Source: Piezodorus guildinii (taxonomy: Eukaryota > Arthropoda > Insecta > Hemiptera > Pentatomidae). Taken from it: 64,000 bases of DNA. The stretch's first letter is position 1. The number at the start of each line of letters is the position of its first letter. The notes under the pieces were generated by a model. It did not search any database and was not told the origin of the DNA. It saw nothing but the letters and a program-made list of their open reading frames with translations. Location of the stretch: positions 174,459,600-174,523,599 of the forward strand of contig CM041293.1 of assembly GCA_023052935.1 (NCBI GenBank), read 5' to 3'. Shown piece by piece: positions 24,628-33,321 of the stretch. Both the position numbers and the translations under genes were made by a program.

Positions 24628-27600
24628 ATCTACCAAAGTAACTTTTCCCTTTTTTTCTTTCAAAAGATCCTTGTTCTGACTCATACAAACATAATAAAAA
24701 ATGAATTAGAGAAATCGGTCAAGCCATTCACCGATGACCAAGAGAAAAGGCAATTTATTTGTATATATATAATAAAATAATCTATGGCCTACTTATTTTT
24801 CTATTAAATTTCACAAAATTTTATTTATAATGATTTATTTAAATGTTTTTATGATATGCCTAATAAATATTTCTTACCTGGGAGCTGTCCTTCATGACTG
24901 ACACCCCCTCCTGTAAAGATTAATCACTATGAACAAATATATCAATAAAAACTAATAACAAATCTATACCAATATAACTTTAATCATTAACATAAAAATT
25001 AATACCATAATTCATGTAATTATCTTAAGAATACATTAATCTTATTAATTGGTTTTATTATTATATATCTTTCCATTGCATATAAGAAATCTGTTGTTTA
25101 TTCATCTAATGTTACTTTATGCTATGATGGCTAATGTAGGATGCTACAGTGGTAGTCTTAAATTTTGCCAATACAGGCTTAATTAGGATTTGAATCTTTA
25201 GTGAGAACCTGACATCGGAGAAGCTTGGGATCACCATTTTACATTCCCTCCAAAGGAAGGCATTAACAAGGATCCTTTACTCCTCATAAAAAATCCTAGG
25301 GCCATCTGCTGGATTTGAATCCGTGACCTTGGGCATAGAAGGCTAAGCTAGCCACTATAGCAATAGTACATTTGCTATATACTAGTATATTTTATGTCCA
25401 ATTTATGTGATGAATTCTACTGCTATAATTTCAAAGAACATACATTGGAACATATATTAAAATAATTCTGAGAAAACAGAGATGGAAAGTAATTTTTTTA
25501 GGTATGAAGTCGTTAACTACCAGGGTCCCATTCCGTGAAAAGTAATTTATAGTGTTCTAGTGGACATTTTGTATTTAGCACTGATGCAGTGAAGTAGTAA
25601 AAAAAAGTATTAGGTAATGAGAAAATGCAAATAATGAGTCGAATAAAAGTAGTTGTGTACAATGATTGGTAGTCTGCAAGTGGGAGTATTTGCATTAAAA
25701 TAATGACTCAATGCATATAATCTCTGATATGGTTGATTCACATGAGGTATGAGTAGTTTTCCCCAACATAAAAACAAAAAATAATATAAAATAATAAAAA
25801 CTGTACTTCTACAACGTTCTTGGTGGGGGTGGGTATAATCGAATGACGATTATGGGATCATTCGATTATCGCAATCATTCGGATTAATCGGCTTGGATAA
25901 GCGAATGATCAATGCACTGTAACGATAGTCGAGGGATTATAAGGAGCCTTTTTTTTTTTTTGCTCATCACATAAATCGTCTCTCACAATGCATACTAATC
26001 ATTCGATTATTTAAATCATCGAAGTCCGATCATCCGATTATGACGATCATTCGATTATGCCCACCCTAGTTCTTGGACTCAGTACATATTTCTATAGATA
26101 TAGATATCTACTCGTACAGTTTCTAGACCAACGACGAAGCAATGAGGTTTGAAAAATGTGGTGTTTAGGCCGAGATCACACTCGACTGCCTAGGGTTTTT
26201 CCCTCATTTTCTAGGAAAGCATTTTATAGAAGCTGGGTCTACCCCAGGAGGATCTCCATACACTAGGGTTGCCCTCCCCTAACTGAAATAATAGAATATA
26301 TAATATTCGGCCTATAATATAATATATATATTTAATATAATATAACCAGCTATCCATTAGACCAACTCACTCCCTAAGTTTTTCTCTACTTCCTCCCCAA
26401 CTAGCGCTGCTGTTTCCTCTTATGTCCCGTTTTTTGTATATACATGGATTGGACAGGTGTGTCAAAAGCCTTCCCGAATTATCTCAAAACCCACAACTAG
26501 ATCTAAAATATTAATTTCATAGATAAAATTAAATGGGACATGAACCTTTCTTACCTAGACTATGTTGACTTGATCGGTTCGAACTCAATGTTATTCCTCC
26601 ATTTTGTCCTTCAACAATATTGATAACCTGTGTCAATGAGTGTTAGTTAGTTAAAAATGTTTTTTAATACATCGACATTTAAAATTATATATAATAAATA
26701 ATTAAATTTGACATGGATATAGGAACATGTACTAGATTGTGAAGGAACTACATAAAAGTAGCTCTTCAATGAATACTTTAAGGTAGAAGATCTCGTGACC
26801 ATCTTCTTTTACTTTCACTTTCACGCCTGAGTCCAAATAACCAAGTCCCGCAAAAAGGTGTCTGTGTGTGTGGTAACAATAGCGCAAAAATGAAAAGTCG
26901 TACGGAAATGAAATTTCATATTTAAGACTACTATACGCCCGAGATGTTACAGTAAATTTTTTAATAAATTCGGCTGACCGGAAGTGCTCCTTTATACCAT
27001 GCATTTTGCACTTTTTTATAATTTTCTCAAAAACGGCTCGAACGATTTTGATTAAACTCGTTAGATGGATGTAAAATTAAATGGGCTTTAATATTATGTA
27101 GGTTTCATTCTGATTGAAATACTTTGACAGGACTTAAATGCCGATTTTTTAAATTGTTTTCCTCTAAAGCAACTTTAATTTTGTAGATTCTATAAAAATA
27201 ACCATATTATCTTGTTACCACTGATGAAAAACAAGTAAATATATCAATTGAACGAATTCGGTATCCGGCTAAAGGAGAAAACTGAAAAAAATATTTGTTT
27301 AATGCAATTTTTCGTTTTCCAACACAAGAACAGTAATATACATGTATAATATACCGTTGGAAAGCTAAATATTTTAGAAAAAAATATTATTTCATACACA
27401 ATCTTGTAAAATCTAATAAATAGATATGAAAAGCCGATAAAACTAACTGATTGTTTAGATAATAATATTATAGATTATTTATTTAAACTCGTTTCTATCG
27501 AAACCTAAAGTAATTAATGCTTTGATGGTAACACTCAATTTTATCTCTAACTGTATTTGAAAATTCTTTAAATTTAAATTAAATTTTTAAAACGGAAGTA

Positions 27601-27836
27601 AGTGAAAGTTGTGTGTTGCCCGCTCCAGATTTTTTTACTAAAATTTGCCTAAGATATGTGTGGTGTATATGTCTAAGTTCGTTATTTACTGATATTCCTG
27701 ATACTTAAAAGAGGAGTATCCAAGTAAAAGTATTCACTAATGGAATTTAAAAAATAAAATAAAATTGTTTATACACTTATAGGAATATACGAACCAGAAG
27801 ACCTGCAAAGGCACAAATAAGACCTGAACCCATCAT
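11026..27836 (-). CDS. Secreted Gly/Ser/His-rich microexon protein (17 exons)
   Basis: No known family recognised. Seventeen minus-strand exons join without a frame break: 27836-27795, 26627-26555, 24910-24878, 24043-23999, 23577-23533, 22797-22750, 22607-22557, 20736-20686, 20100-20041, 18536-18489, 17149-17090, 14641-14585, 12622-12581, 12476-12432, 11239-11186 and 11030-11026, with a dead exon at 21278 skipped (exon 8 in numbering). Length 759 nt, about 252 residues. The N-terminus MMGSGLICAFAGLLVINIV is a good signal peptide. The rest is low-complexity Gly, Ser and His, with repeats such as GGLSxSxGHGSSSGGL and GHHGESGGSGHG. Exons 3-16 are all phase 1-1 with lengths divisible by three, so units can be added or lost without shifting frame. 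Likely an extracellular structural, glue, silk-like or salivary protein; function is inference. Introns are full of transposons but splice sites are intact. Confidence 0.8.
11186..11239 (-). CDS. Microexon gene exon 16
   Basis: Acceptor CTGTTTAG, donor GTAAGT. 54 nt, coding GGDHSGSADKSSNESGGS. This last repeat is the most charged and least Gly-rich. Ends in A rather than G, so the split codon becomes Asn. Confidence 0.78.
11421..11590 (-). mobile_element. SINE-1 copy, left part
   Basis: Family tail (TTTGTTTGTTTATTTAACAT) and body up to ATTTTATGTCC. The head-proximal body resumes at about 12,330 (AGGCATAACTAAGGA to CCATCTGCGG). The SINE therefore appears split by the insertion at 11,595-12,301. 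Confidence 0.55.
11595..12301. mobile_element. Possible non-autonomous DNA transposon
   Basis: Interrupts a SINE-1 copy. Left end AGTGAGGTGTGG and the reverse complement of the right end, GGTGAGGTGGGG, form imperfect inverted termini. A hairpin GGGGTCT/AGACCCC sits just inside the right end. No coding capacity; superfamily undetermined. Confidence 0.4.
12432..12476 (-). CDS. Microexon gene exon 15
   Basis: 45 nt between TTGGTTTAG acceptor and GTAAGT donor, coding GGSHGDSGSHGGDSS plus the first base of a Gly codon. Phase 1-1. Confidence 0.82.
12581..12622 (-). CDS. Microexon gene exon 14
   Basis: 42 nt, acceptor ATTCTCAG, donor GTAAGTAG. Codes (S)GHHGGSGEHGSAS. The first codon is completed by the A of exon 13, giving Ser. 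Closely similar to exon 13, indicating exon duplication. Confidence 0.83.
13190..13720 (-). mobile_element. LINE 3' end fragment
   Basis: Minus-strand counterpart of the LINE tail at 3345-4180. The tail carries TTAGGGGACTACTCGTCCCA and TTTCATTTCATTTC, preceded by a broken RT C-terminus with RSASFKKSFIIRAALFGIP. Lies in the intron between exons 14 and 13 of the microexon gene. Confidence 0.6.
13845..14111 (-). mobile_element. SINE-1 copy
   Basis: Contains the family body (TACCTGACACCGCACAGGCT as read on plus) and a diverged tRNA-like head at its right end. Intronic in the microexon gene. Confidence 0.6.
14585..14641 (-). CDS. Microexon gene exon 13
   Basis: 57 nt, acceptor TTTTTCAG, donor GTAAGAG. 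Codes GGHHGESGGSGHGSVSGGL. Ends in A, so the following split residue is Ser instead of Gly. Confidence 0.84.
   Translation of the reverse strand: MAIMVNQEVQDMGVSVVV
15003..15897 (-). mobile_element. Rep-A element
   Basis: Reads from the AAATCTGGTGTGGGCAACAC end to CGATCGCAATACTTTCCC on plus, so it is in minus orientation. All internal family blocks are recognisable. Intronic in the microexon gene. Confidence 0.8.
16353..16640 (-). mobile_element. SINE-1 copy
   Basis: Near full length. The minus-strand head reads TGTGGCATAGTGGCTAACAT and GGGTTCAAACC. Intronic in the microexon gene. Confidence 0.7.
17090..17149 (-). CDS. Microexon gene exon 12
   Basis: 60 nt, acceptor TGTTATCAG, donor GTAATAGG. 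Codes GASGSGSGTIEGHGSGSGEA plus a split Gly. One of the two longest repeat exons. Confidence 0.83.
17643..18285 (-). mobile_element. LINE RT C-terminal fragment
   Basis: Minus-strand translation shows RRILMANKCYFALRKEF-type thumb sequence (here KKRILMANKCYFALRKEF), LFKALIRPVLLYTSETWT and, after breaks, NRDDWRKLVEEAKTRPEL. The 3' end is a short TAG-type tandem tail. 5' truncated insertion within the intron between exons 12 and 11. Confidence 0.75.
18489..18536 (-). CDS. Microexon gene exon 11
   Basis: 48 nt, acceptor TTGTTATCAG, donor GTATGATAA. Codes GGGLSGSGHGSSSGGS plus a split Gly. Same unit type as exons 7 and 9 and the dead exon at 21,278. Confidence 0.85.
18750..19980. other. Unclassified insertion in the exon 10-11 intron
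   Basis: A GC-richer stretch with GCCATCTAG repeated twice (about 19,260 and 19,300), a perfect 10-bp inverted repeat AGTGTTAAGG/CCTTAACACT around 19,221-19,250, and CCCCTGGAACGCCCCAGG. It could be an LTR or foldback remnant. No RT, protease or transposase motif was found. Confidence 0.3.
20041..20100 (-). CDS. Microexon gene exon 10
   Basis: 60 nt, acceptor TGTATTTAG, donor GTAACAATT. Codes GGSHSGSEHISGHGGGSGGL plus a split Gly. Shares its start and acceptor context with exon 6. Confidence 0.84.
   Translation of the reverse strand, partial: EAVTLDQNISVAMEAVVGA
20686..20736 (-). CDS. Microexon gene exon 9
   Basis: 51 nt, acceptor CTGTTATCAG, donor GTATGACAA. Codes GGILSGTGGHGSSSGGL plus a split Gly. 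Confidence 0.85.
21233..21278 (-). pseudogene. Dead repeat exon (exon 8) of the microexon gene
   Basis: Has the family acceptor (GTTATCAG) and reads GGLRGSGVHGSSS like its neighbours. The sequence then runs straight into intron without the GGTGGATTAG plus GTATGA donor found in exons 7 and 9. A deletion of about 20 bp explains it. If retained, the frame meets a TAA soon after, so it is probably skipped. Confidence 0.75.
21390..22140 (+). mobile_element. Rep-A element, 3' truncated
   Basis: From AAAGGAAAGTATTGCAATCG through all central blocks to ACACAAGCTTATAAAAGTTA. The family terminal block with GTGAAAGTCGTGTG is absent. Lies between dead exon 8 and exon 7. Confidence 0.75.
22557..22607 (-). 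CDS. Microexon gene exon 7
   Basis: 51 nt, acceptor CCTTTATTAG, donor GTATGATCA. Codes GGGLSRSEGHGSSSGGL plus a split Gly. Confidence 0.85.
22750..22797 (-). CDS. Microexon gene exon 6
   Basis: 48 nt, acceptor ATGTATCTAG, donor GTGATTATT. Codes GGSYSGSGHTSGSSGL plus a split Gly. Confidence 0.84.
   Translation of the reverse strand, partial: EAVTLDQDTLVVAVD
22990..23400 (+). mobile_element. Rep-A internal fragment
   Basis: Begins near CTATACGCCCGAAATTTTAC and ends at AAGGAGAAAAGTGCAAACAT. Both family ends are missing. Confidence 0.65.
23533..23577 (-). CDS. Microexon gene exon 5
   Basis: 45 nt, acceptor a T-run plus CAG, donor GTGAGATT. Codes GPGPALPPMNGGGSS plus a split Gly. Pro-rich, unlike the later repeats. 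Confidence 0.82.
23999..24043 (-). CDS. Microexon gene exon 4
   Basis: 45 nt, acceptor TTAATTTAG, donor GTCAGTAT. Codes GHWTTGPHPGFSGIF plus a split Gly. Holds the only Trp and the only two Phe outside the signal peptide. Confidence 0.8.
24878..24910 (-). CDS. Microexon gene exon 3
   Basis: 33 nt, acceptor TCTTTACAG, donor GTAAGAAA. Codes GGGVSHEGQLP plus a split Gly. The shortest repeat exon, eleven codons. Confidence 0.8.
25092..25371 (-). mobile_element. SINE-1 copy
   Basis: Tail, body (GAACCTGACATCGGAGAAGC on plus) and a decayed tRNA-like head. Intronic, between exons 2 and 3 of the microexon gene. Confidence 0.6.
25798..26375 (-). mobile_element. SINE-2 copy interrupted by a MITE
   Basis: Matches the copy at 4655-4957: CTCAGTACATAT, TTTCTAGACCAAC, CCAGGAGGATCTCCATAC and a decayed tRNA-like head (CCATTAGACCAAC). 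It is split by the hAT-like MITE at 25,824-26,068. Confidence 0.6.
25824..26068. mobile_element. hAT-like MITE, 245 bp
   Basis: Flanked by an exact 8-bp target duplication GTTCTTGG at 25,816-25,823 and 26,069-26,076. Ends are inverted: left TGGGGGTGGGTATAATCGAA, right reverse complement TAGGGTGGGCATAATCGAAT. Interior is full of ATCGAATGAT-type motifs in both orientations and a T-run. An 8-bp duplication and TAGGG termini are typical of hAT. Confidence 0.75.
26555..26627 (-). CDS. Microexon gene exon 2
   Basis: 73 nt, acceptor TTGACACAG, donor GTAAGAAAG. Starts in phase 0 with VINIVEGQNGGITLSS, completing the hydrophobic signal segment and cleavage region begun in exon 1, then NRSSQHSL and a split Gly. 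It sets the phase-1 frame used by all following exons. Confidence 0.82.
26806..27642 (+). mobile_element. Rep-A element
   Basis: Contains GAGTCCAAATAACCAAGTCC, GAAATTTCATATTTAAGAC, TACCGTTGGAAAGCTAAA and the end GTGTGTTGCCCGCTCCAGAT. The first ~100 bp of the family is missing. Fills most of intron 1 of the microexon gene. Confidence 0.8.
27795..27836 (-). CDS. Microexon gene exon 1: start and signal peptide
   Basis: Codes MMGSGLICAFAGLL in phase 0. Two adjacent ATGs; either may start. The donor GTTCGT is weak, but no better donor preserves the hydrophobic frame. An alternative is GTCTTC eight bases earlier. Preceded by a TATA box and a 5' UTR of only about 15 nt. Confidence 0.72.
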
Positions 27837-27847
27837 GTCTTCTTTGA

Positions 27848-27883
27848 AAAGTGAGGATTCTTTGGAGCATTGGAATATTTATA
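27848..27883 (-). promoter_or_regulatory. Core promoter of the microexon gene
   Basis: TATAAATA at 27,883-27,876 (minus). An initiator-like CTCACTTT puts its A at 27,852, 31 bp from the first T. The ATG follows within about 16 nt. A strong TATA with a very short leader is usual for abundantly expressed secreted-protein genes of insects. Confidence 0.65.
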
Positions 27884-28276
27884 CTCAACAACTTATCAAT
27901 TCTTACGCAAATATATTTTAGGATAATGTTAATTAACCGAATGTTAACATGACATGTCTAATTAAGCCTTGTCAATTAAGAGTTGCATTTTAACAATGTC
28001 AATAGGCATAAATGAGATATGTACTGACTGTCTTGAACAATATTATAAAAAAGAAAATTTTGAGAGAAAATAAAATTTTCATTAAATAAAACATTTAATC
28101 TGGCAAAAAAATATACAAATATAAGCATTACAAAACTTTGACTTACTTCCATACAAAAACGAAATTTTTCACACTCATAAAAGCACTCCTTAACTTACTT
28201 TTCTTACACATTTATTTTTCTTTTAAATCACTTTTTAACACACAAAACATTGTATTACATATCTAGCTTTTTTTTT

Positions 28277-28308
<32 letters not shown>

Positions 28309-28309
28309 T

Positions 28310-28515
28310 TGTCCACCCCTACCTCGCCTTTGAAGGCTATACGGGGGTTCTCTCGGGCCAGGAGGTGAGGGCGGGGGATATATGCCGAGATAAAATCCCT
28401 CAGCACGAGAGTCGAACTCGTAATTATTTGGTTTTCACTTTTTGGTTATCTGTTGCTAGGCAACGCGTGCTCACAGCAACGCGCGCTAACACGCTCGGCC
28501 ACCCCGCACCATATC
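28310..28515 (-). mobile_element. tRNA-derived SINE (SINE-3)
   Basis: Minus-strand head has GGTGGCCGAGCGTGTTAGCG (A-box region) and GAGTTCGACTCTCG (B box), as in Ser/Leu-type tRNAs. The tail is a long A-run (T-runs on plus at 28,269-28,310). The body is GC-rich against an AT-rich surround. Confidence 0.65.
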
Positions 28516-28564
28516 TAGCTTACAGCTATTCGTCCTATATATATATATATATATTCTAAAATAT

Positions 28565-28995
28565 TTCTAGCAGCATTTGCCAATATTCAGGAAGACCTAG
28601 ATAGAATCTGTGCCTGGGCAACCCTAAATAAATTAAGGCTAAATGCTATGAAAACTCAAGCCATTGTTATAGGTTCCAATTCCCTCCTCAGATCCCATAC
28701 TACATTTCTAACTCTAACCCTAAATGACCACCCAATCACCTTCACTTCCTCTGTCAAAACCTGGGTATTACCATTGACCAAACCCTCTCCTGGAAACCCC
28801 ACATTGCCCAAATATCCCATACTTCTAGGTCTCGGATGTGGGATTGAAGAATGTGGGAGGCAGTAACTGGATCATTATCTACACGTGTCATCAGCATAGG
28901 TCAAAGGAAAGTGTTAGGATGGGTTGGGATGTCAGCTGTATAGACTGTGTAAAGAATGGGTCCTAGGATGCTGCCTTGAAGAACACCAGCAGCGA
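28565..28995. mobile_element. LINE RT fragments, opposite strands
   Basis: 28,565-28,865 on plus encodes a broken RT segment with GITIDQTLSWKPHIAQI. 28,875-28,995 on minus encodes the RT block GSILGPI...YTADIP (interrupted), as in Jockey elements. Two small remnants side by side. Confidence 0.55.
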
Positions 28996-28999
28996 TATG

Positions 29000-29395
29000 T
29001 TTTATAAAACTGAAATTTAATATTTTAGGAGTGCTATGCCTGGAATGTTACAGCAACCTTTCCATCAAAATTTGCCTATCAGAAGAGCCACTTTATACCC
29101 TGTATTTCGCACTTTTTTACGATTTTCCCAAAAAACGGCTTGAACGATTTTAATTAAACTCATTATAAAGATGTATAACTTAATGGGATTTTATATGATG
29201 TAGGTTTCATCGTAATTGAAATAGTCCAACAAGGCTTAAATGCCGATAGTTTGAATTTTCTTCCACTAAACTACCTTTAATTTTTTATATTCGATAAAAT
29301 TAAACATTTCATACTGATATCATTGATAGAAAACGGTTAAATTTATAAGTTGTATGAATTCGATAATCAATTGAAAGAGAAAAAGTTTTTTTTTT
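29000..29395 (+). mobile_element. Rep-A internal fragment
   Basis: Family blocks from the TGTTACAGCAACCTTTCCAT region to CAATTGAAAGAGAAAAAG; both ends absent. Confidence 0.6.
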
Positions 29396-29399
29396 AATG

Positions 29400-31340
29400 T
29401 AATTGTTGTTTTGCAATAAATTTGCAGCCCTCTCAAATATCCAAACTGAAGCCACAATACCAAGTCATTCAGAACCATCCCCCCCCCCAATCTCTGTTGC
29501 TCTCGTCACCAACTTTGTAGTCTTTGCAAATGAAATACCGAAATTAATCGGAAATAAAACTAATTTCAAATGCTTTTCCCGGTTACAAGACTTACAAATA
29601 AATACGACCAACAAAGGTCATTATAAAAAATTAGTCACACACTTGACAGAAAAAAATATGACTTTCATTGCTACCAGTTTAAGGAAGATAAGTCGTATAG
29701 GGTTGTTCTAAGGGGACTTCACTCTACTACTTCCACTTCAGCCATCAAGCAGGACCTAGAAGAGTTGGGCCACAATGTTAGACAAATTACAAAAAAAAAA
29801 AAAAAGGCCTTTCATCCATCACAAGTCATCAACATAATTCAAAATTTACCTTCCAAAAAAGATCCTGGCCATGATCTCATTACATCCCACATCCTAAAAC
29901 TGCTCCCCAGAAAAGCCATATTATTCCTCACCTATATATATATATATATATATATAATGCCACTCTCCGTTATACCTATTTTCCAGACCACTGGAAACTG
30001 TCCATTATCAAAATGTTACCTAAACCAAAAAAGCCTCTTGAAAACTCTTACCGTCCTATCTCCCTCTTGCCCATTCTGGGCAAAATTCTCGAAAAACTTC
30101 TCCTCAAACGTTTATACCCAATCCTCGAATCCAACCACGTGATTCCTGACCACCAGTTTGGATTTCGGACATCCCATTCTACTACACAGCAGTGTCACCG
30201 TGTGGTGGATGTCATATCTTCCACATTGAAGCGCGGAATGTATTGCACTGGAGCTTTTCTCGACGTGGAACAGGCTTTTGATCGAGTTTGGCATCCAGGT
30301 CTGCTATTCAAGCTCCGTCAATTCCTCTCTCCAGCGTACTTCCTACTTATTCGTTCCTATCTCTCTGATAGAACCTTCAAAGTTAACCATAACCCTTAAT
30401 ACTCATCCGTATTCACTCAGTCAGCCGGTGTACCGCAAGGTAGTATCCTGGGTCCGATCCTTTACACGGTGTATACAGCTGATATTCCCTTCCATCCAAG
30501 CATTATCCTTACTTCCTACGCTGATGACACATGTATGTTATCTGTGAATTTGTGATCCTGTTACCGCATCAAAAATTCTACAGAACCATCTATTATCACC
30601 AGCCATTGAAGAATGGTGTAAAAACAGGAGAATTAAAGTAAATCCTAACAAATCCCATCAAATTACCTTTAATCTACGTCCTAAACCTATGACTTCCTGC
30701 CCCACCGTATCATTTAACAATATCCTACTTACTGCTGTTGAACAGATCCGGTACTTAGGATTCCACCTGGACAAACGCCTCACATGGAATCCTCATACTA
30801 GACTGAAACGACAGGAAACTGCTCGTAGATACAGATTACTACAACACTTACTCGACAAACGCTCAAAACTTCCTACTTACTACAAAAAACTCATTTATAT
30901 AACAATTTTCAGGCCTATTTGGACCTATGGCATTGAGCTATGGGGTCTACTAAACCTCTCGCATCCAATCCTTGCAGTCCAAAATCTTTAATGCTCCTTA
31001 CTTTGTTACTAATACAATCATCCATAAAGACCTAAATATCCCACTTGTCGAAGACTTGGCCCGTTACAGATATACCTCTTTTCATTCCAAACTCCCTACC
31101 CACTCAAACCCGCCTCATCCGTGACCTCTCTTCCATATCTATTCCCGACAACCCACCGAGGCGCCTTAAAAGAAGATGGCCAAGAGACCTCCTAACATAA
31201 ATTAGACATTGGAGTGCTACCAATGGATAGTTTTTTCACAGAACTACCATGTTTTCTAACCATTCATCAAGCCTATTTACTTGTTGTATTGATTTAATAC
31301 ATTTGTAAATTTCTTTAAATAAAATTAAAAAAAAAAAAAC
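29400..31340 (+). mobile_element. Jockey-like LINE, internally deleted
   Basis: The 5' part (to about 29,790) matches a Jockey ORF1/gag C-terminal region. It joins directly to reverse transcriptase (SYRPISLLPILGKILEKLLL, GAFLDVEQAFDRVWHPGL), so the zinc knuckles and endonuclease are deleted. The catalytic motif reads SYADDTCML. The C-terminus has YLGFHLDKRLTWNPHTRLKR and PIWTYGIELWG. Several stops and frame changes. A (TA)n expansion interrupts it near 29,935. Ends in an A-run at 31,329. Confidence 0.8.
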
Positions 31341-32435
31341 ATTGTTGTTTTCTTTAAACAACAATTCACATTAAAAATTGCTTCAATCTGTTGCACCAGA
31401 TTTTTTAACCCTGTAACATATTGTGTATTATTAGAGTAACAATCCTATTTATTTATTTTATTTTTTTTCAATATTGCTTTATTGAGAAATAATATAATCT
31501 GCCACTTACACTCTAATTTTTTTTTAAAAATAGGATTTTTAACACTCTAAAAATATAATTAGGAATAACTTGACATTTATAGTTATACAGTTAATACAGT
31601 TTGGTTTATTTCAAATTAAGTAAAACTTGAACAAGGTTTAATCATCTACATTCCATTATAAAGCGGTAACATTCTCTTATCAAGTAAACAAATACAGTGT
31701 TGAAACCTTTGAGCCCTGGCTTGCTTGATCAGTGTTGCCATATAGATAATTTCTTAAGGCACCTTCCCACACATCTACTGCGCAAGCGCTGTACAAGCTT
31801 TCCCGTCCTAAACCTACAATTGCTTGTTTTGGTAGTATAATAGTCTTCTGGAGCGGACGTGACTTTGAACTTCTGATTAAATTAAAACATATTTGATGAT
31901 GTTCAAATATTGAATATCGCAGGCAATCCTTTTTTCTGCAAGGTACTTAACCTTTTAACCGTATGAAGTTAATCTAGTTGGTTGAAATTTTTAATTAGAT
32001 TCAACCTTATAATGAAAATAAACTTTAAAATAAAATGACATGACAATCTAATTAAAATGATTGCAGATGTAACAACTATTTTTATTTAAAAACAGCCATT
32101 TTAATAATTTTAGTCTGTTATCATTAATGGTTACTATGGAAACAAGAACGTAAACAAAAGATTCAACCTTCCATCTCGACATTTTAGGGTTACCGTTCAT
32201 ATTTTAGGGAATACAGTATTCATATTTATTATATATTTTCGTTTAACATTCTATTTCAGAGAGAGTCGACAAGCAGTCAATTAATTGTGTAATTTTATCA
32301 ATGTAACTTCAAAGATATTCAAAAGATGTACAAGGATAATATGATCAGAACCAATACTTTTATGAATTTGTATAACCTCTTTATTTTTAAATTTTTCAAA
32401 ACCAAGCCATATATAATGCGATTTTGAGCTTATTA
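31341..32435. other. Non-coding, nothing recognised
   Basis: AT-rich with a modestly GC-richer stretch at 31,720-31,860. No repeat family member, RNA gene or coding signal was identified. Confidence 0.35.
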
Positions 32436-32448
32436 CTTTCACTTACTA

Positions 32449-33321
32449 TTGGGTTGATGCAAAATTAATGCAGGTTTCCTCTATTGCAATATCTTAATTC
32501 CAATTGTGTAAACAAAGCTAATCCTAACATTGATCATTATTATACCAAAACAAACCTTATCTAATACCCTCTCTTTCACCATGACTTTGTTTAGTAAAAT
32601 CGTTTTGTTCAGTGTGTTCAAAGGTCTTGAATCGAAAATGTCAAAGTGCGATTTTCGTCAAATTTATTTTTACGAATTTAAATTAGGGCGCAGCGCTGCG
32701 CAAACGGCTCGTAATATTAATGAAGTGTGGGGTGCAGCGTTGGTTCCAGAAGTTTCGCAGAGGAGATTTCGACCTCGAAGACAAGGAAGGTCGGGGCCGT
32801 CATCTTGCTCTGGACAACGACCAGCTGAGGTCAAAAGTGGAAGAAGACCCAACCAAAACCACACGAGAAATGGCGGCGGAACTCGGAACTCAAAAATTGC
32901 AACGTCTTTGTCCAGCATTGATGATTCGGAAGGGGCCGATCCTGCTCCACGATAACGCCAGACCACACGTTGCACAACCAACGCTTCGACGACTGCACGA
33001 GTTGGGCTACGAAGTTCTCCAACATCCGCCTTATTCACCTGACCTCTCTCCTACAGACTTCCACTTTTTCAGGCATCTGGACGACTTCTTGAAGGAGAAA
33101 AATTTTCAAAACCAGGACGACATTGAAAATTCTTTTCGTGATTTCATTGAGTCCAGGGATTCGGATTTTTTTTCTGGTGGAATAAGAAAGCTTGTTGAAC
33201 GTTGGCAAAAGTGCATTGATTCAGATGGAAATTATTTTGATTAAATATATATGGTTAAAGTAAAGATATGGCGTATTTACAATACCTACTAAAAACCTGC
33301 ATTAATTTTGCATCAACCCAA
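32449..33321 (+). mobile_element. Mariner element 1, deletion derivative
   Basis: Perfect 29-bp terminal inverted repeats beginning TTGGGTTGATGCAAAATTAA, flanked by TA. It sits exactly at a TA in the palindromic end of a Rep-A copy. The transposase is present at both ends but its centre is gone. Confidence 0.88.
32639..33244 (+). pseudogene. Mariner transposase, internally deleted
   Basis: Starts MSKCDFRQIYFYEFKLGRSA (helix-turn-helix region), then a frame change near 32,720 to VQRWFQKFRRGDFDLEDKEG. After REMAAELGTQKLQ the sequence jumps to the second half of the catalytic core, HDNARPHVAQ and YSPDLSPTDFHFF. The second and third catalytic Asp are spaced D34D; the first Asp block and the WVPH-type linker are missing. 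Ends RWQKCIDSDGNYFD. Cannot encode an active enzyme. Confidence 0.85.

Noticed and set aside
32530..32955. A 141-codon plus-strand protein
   Set aside because: A frame-shifted reading of the mariner transposase. Only its middle follows the transposase start.
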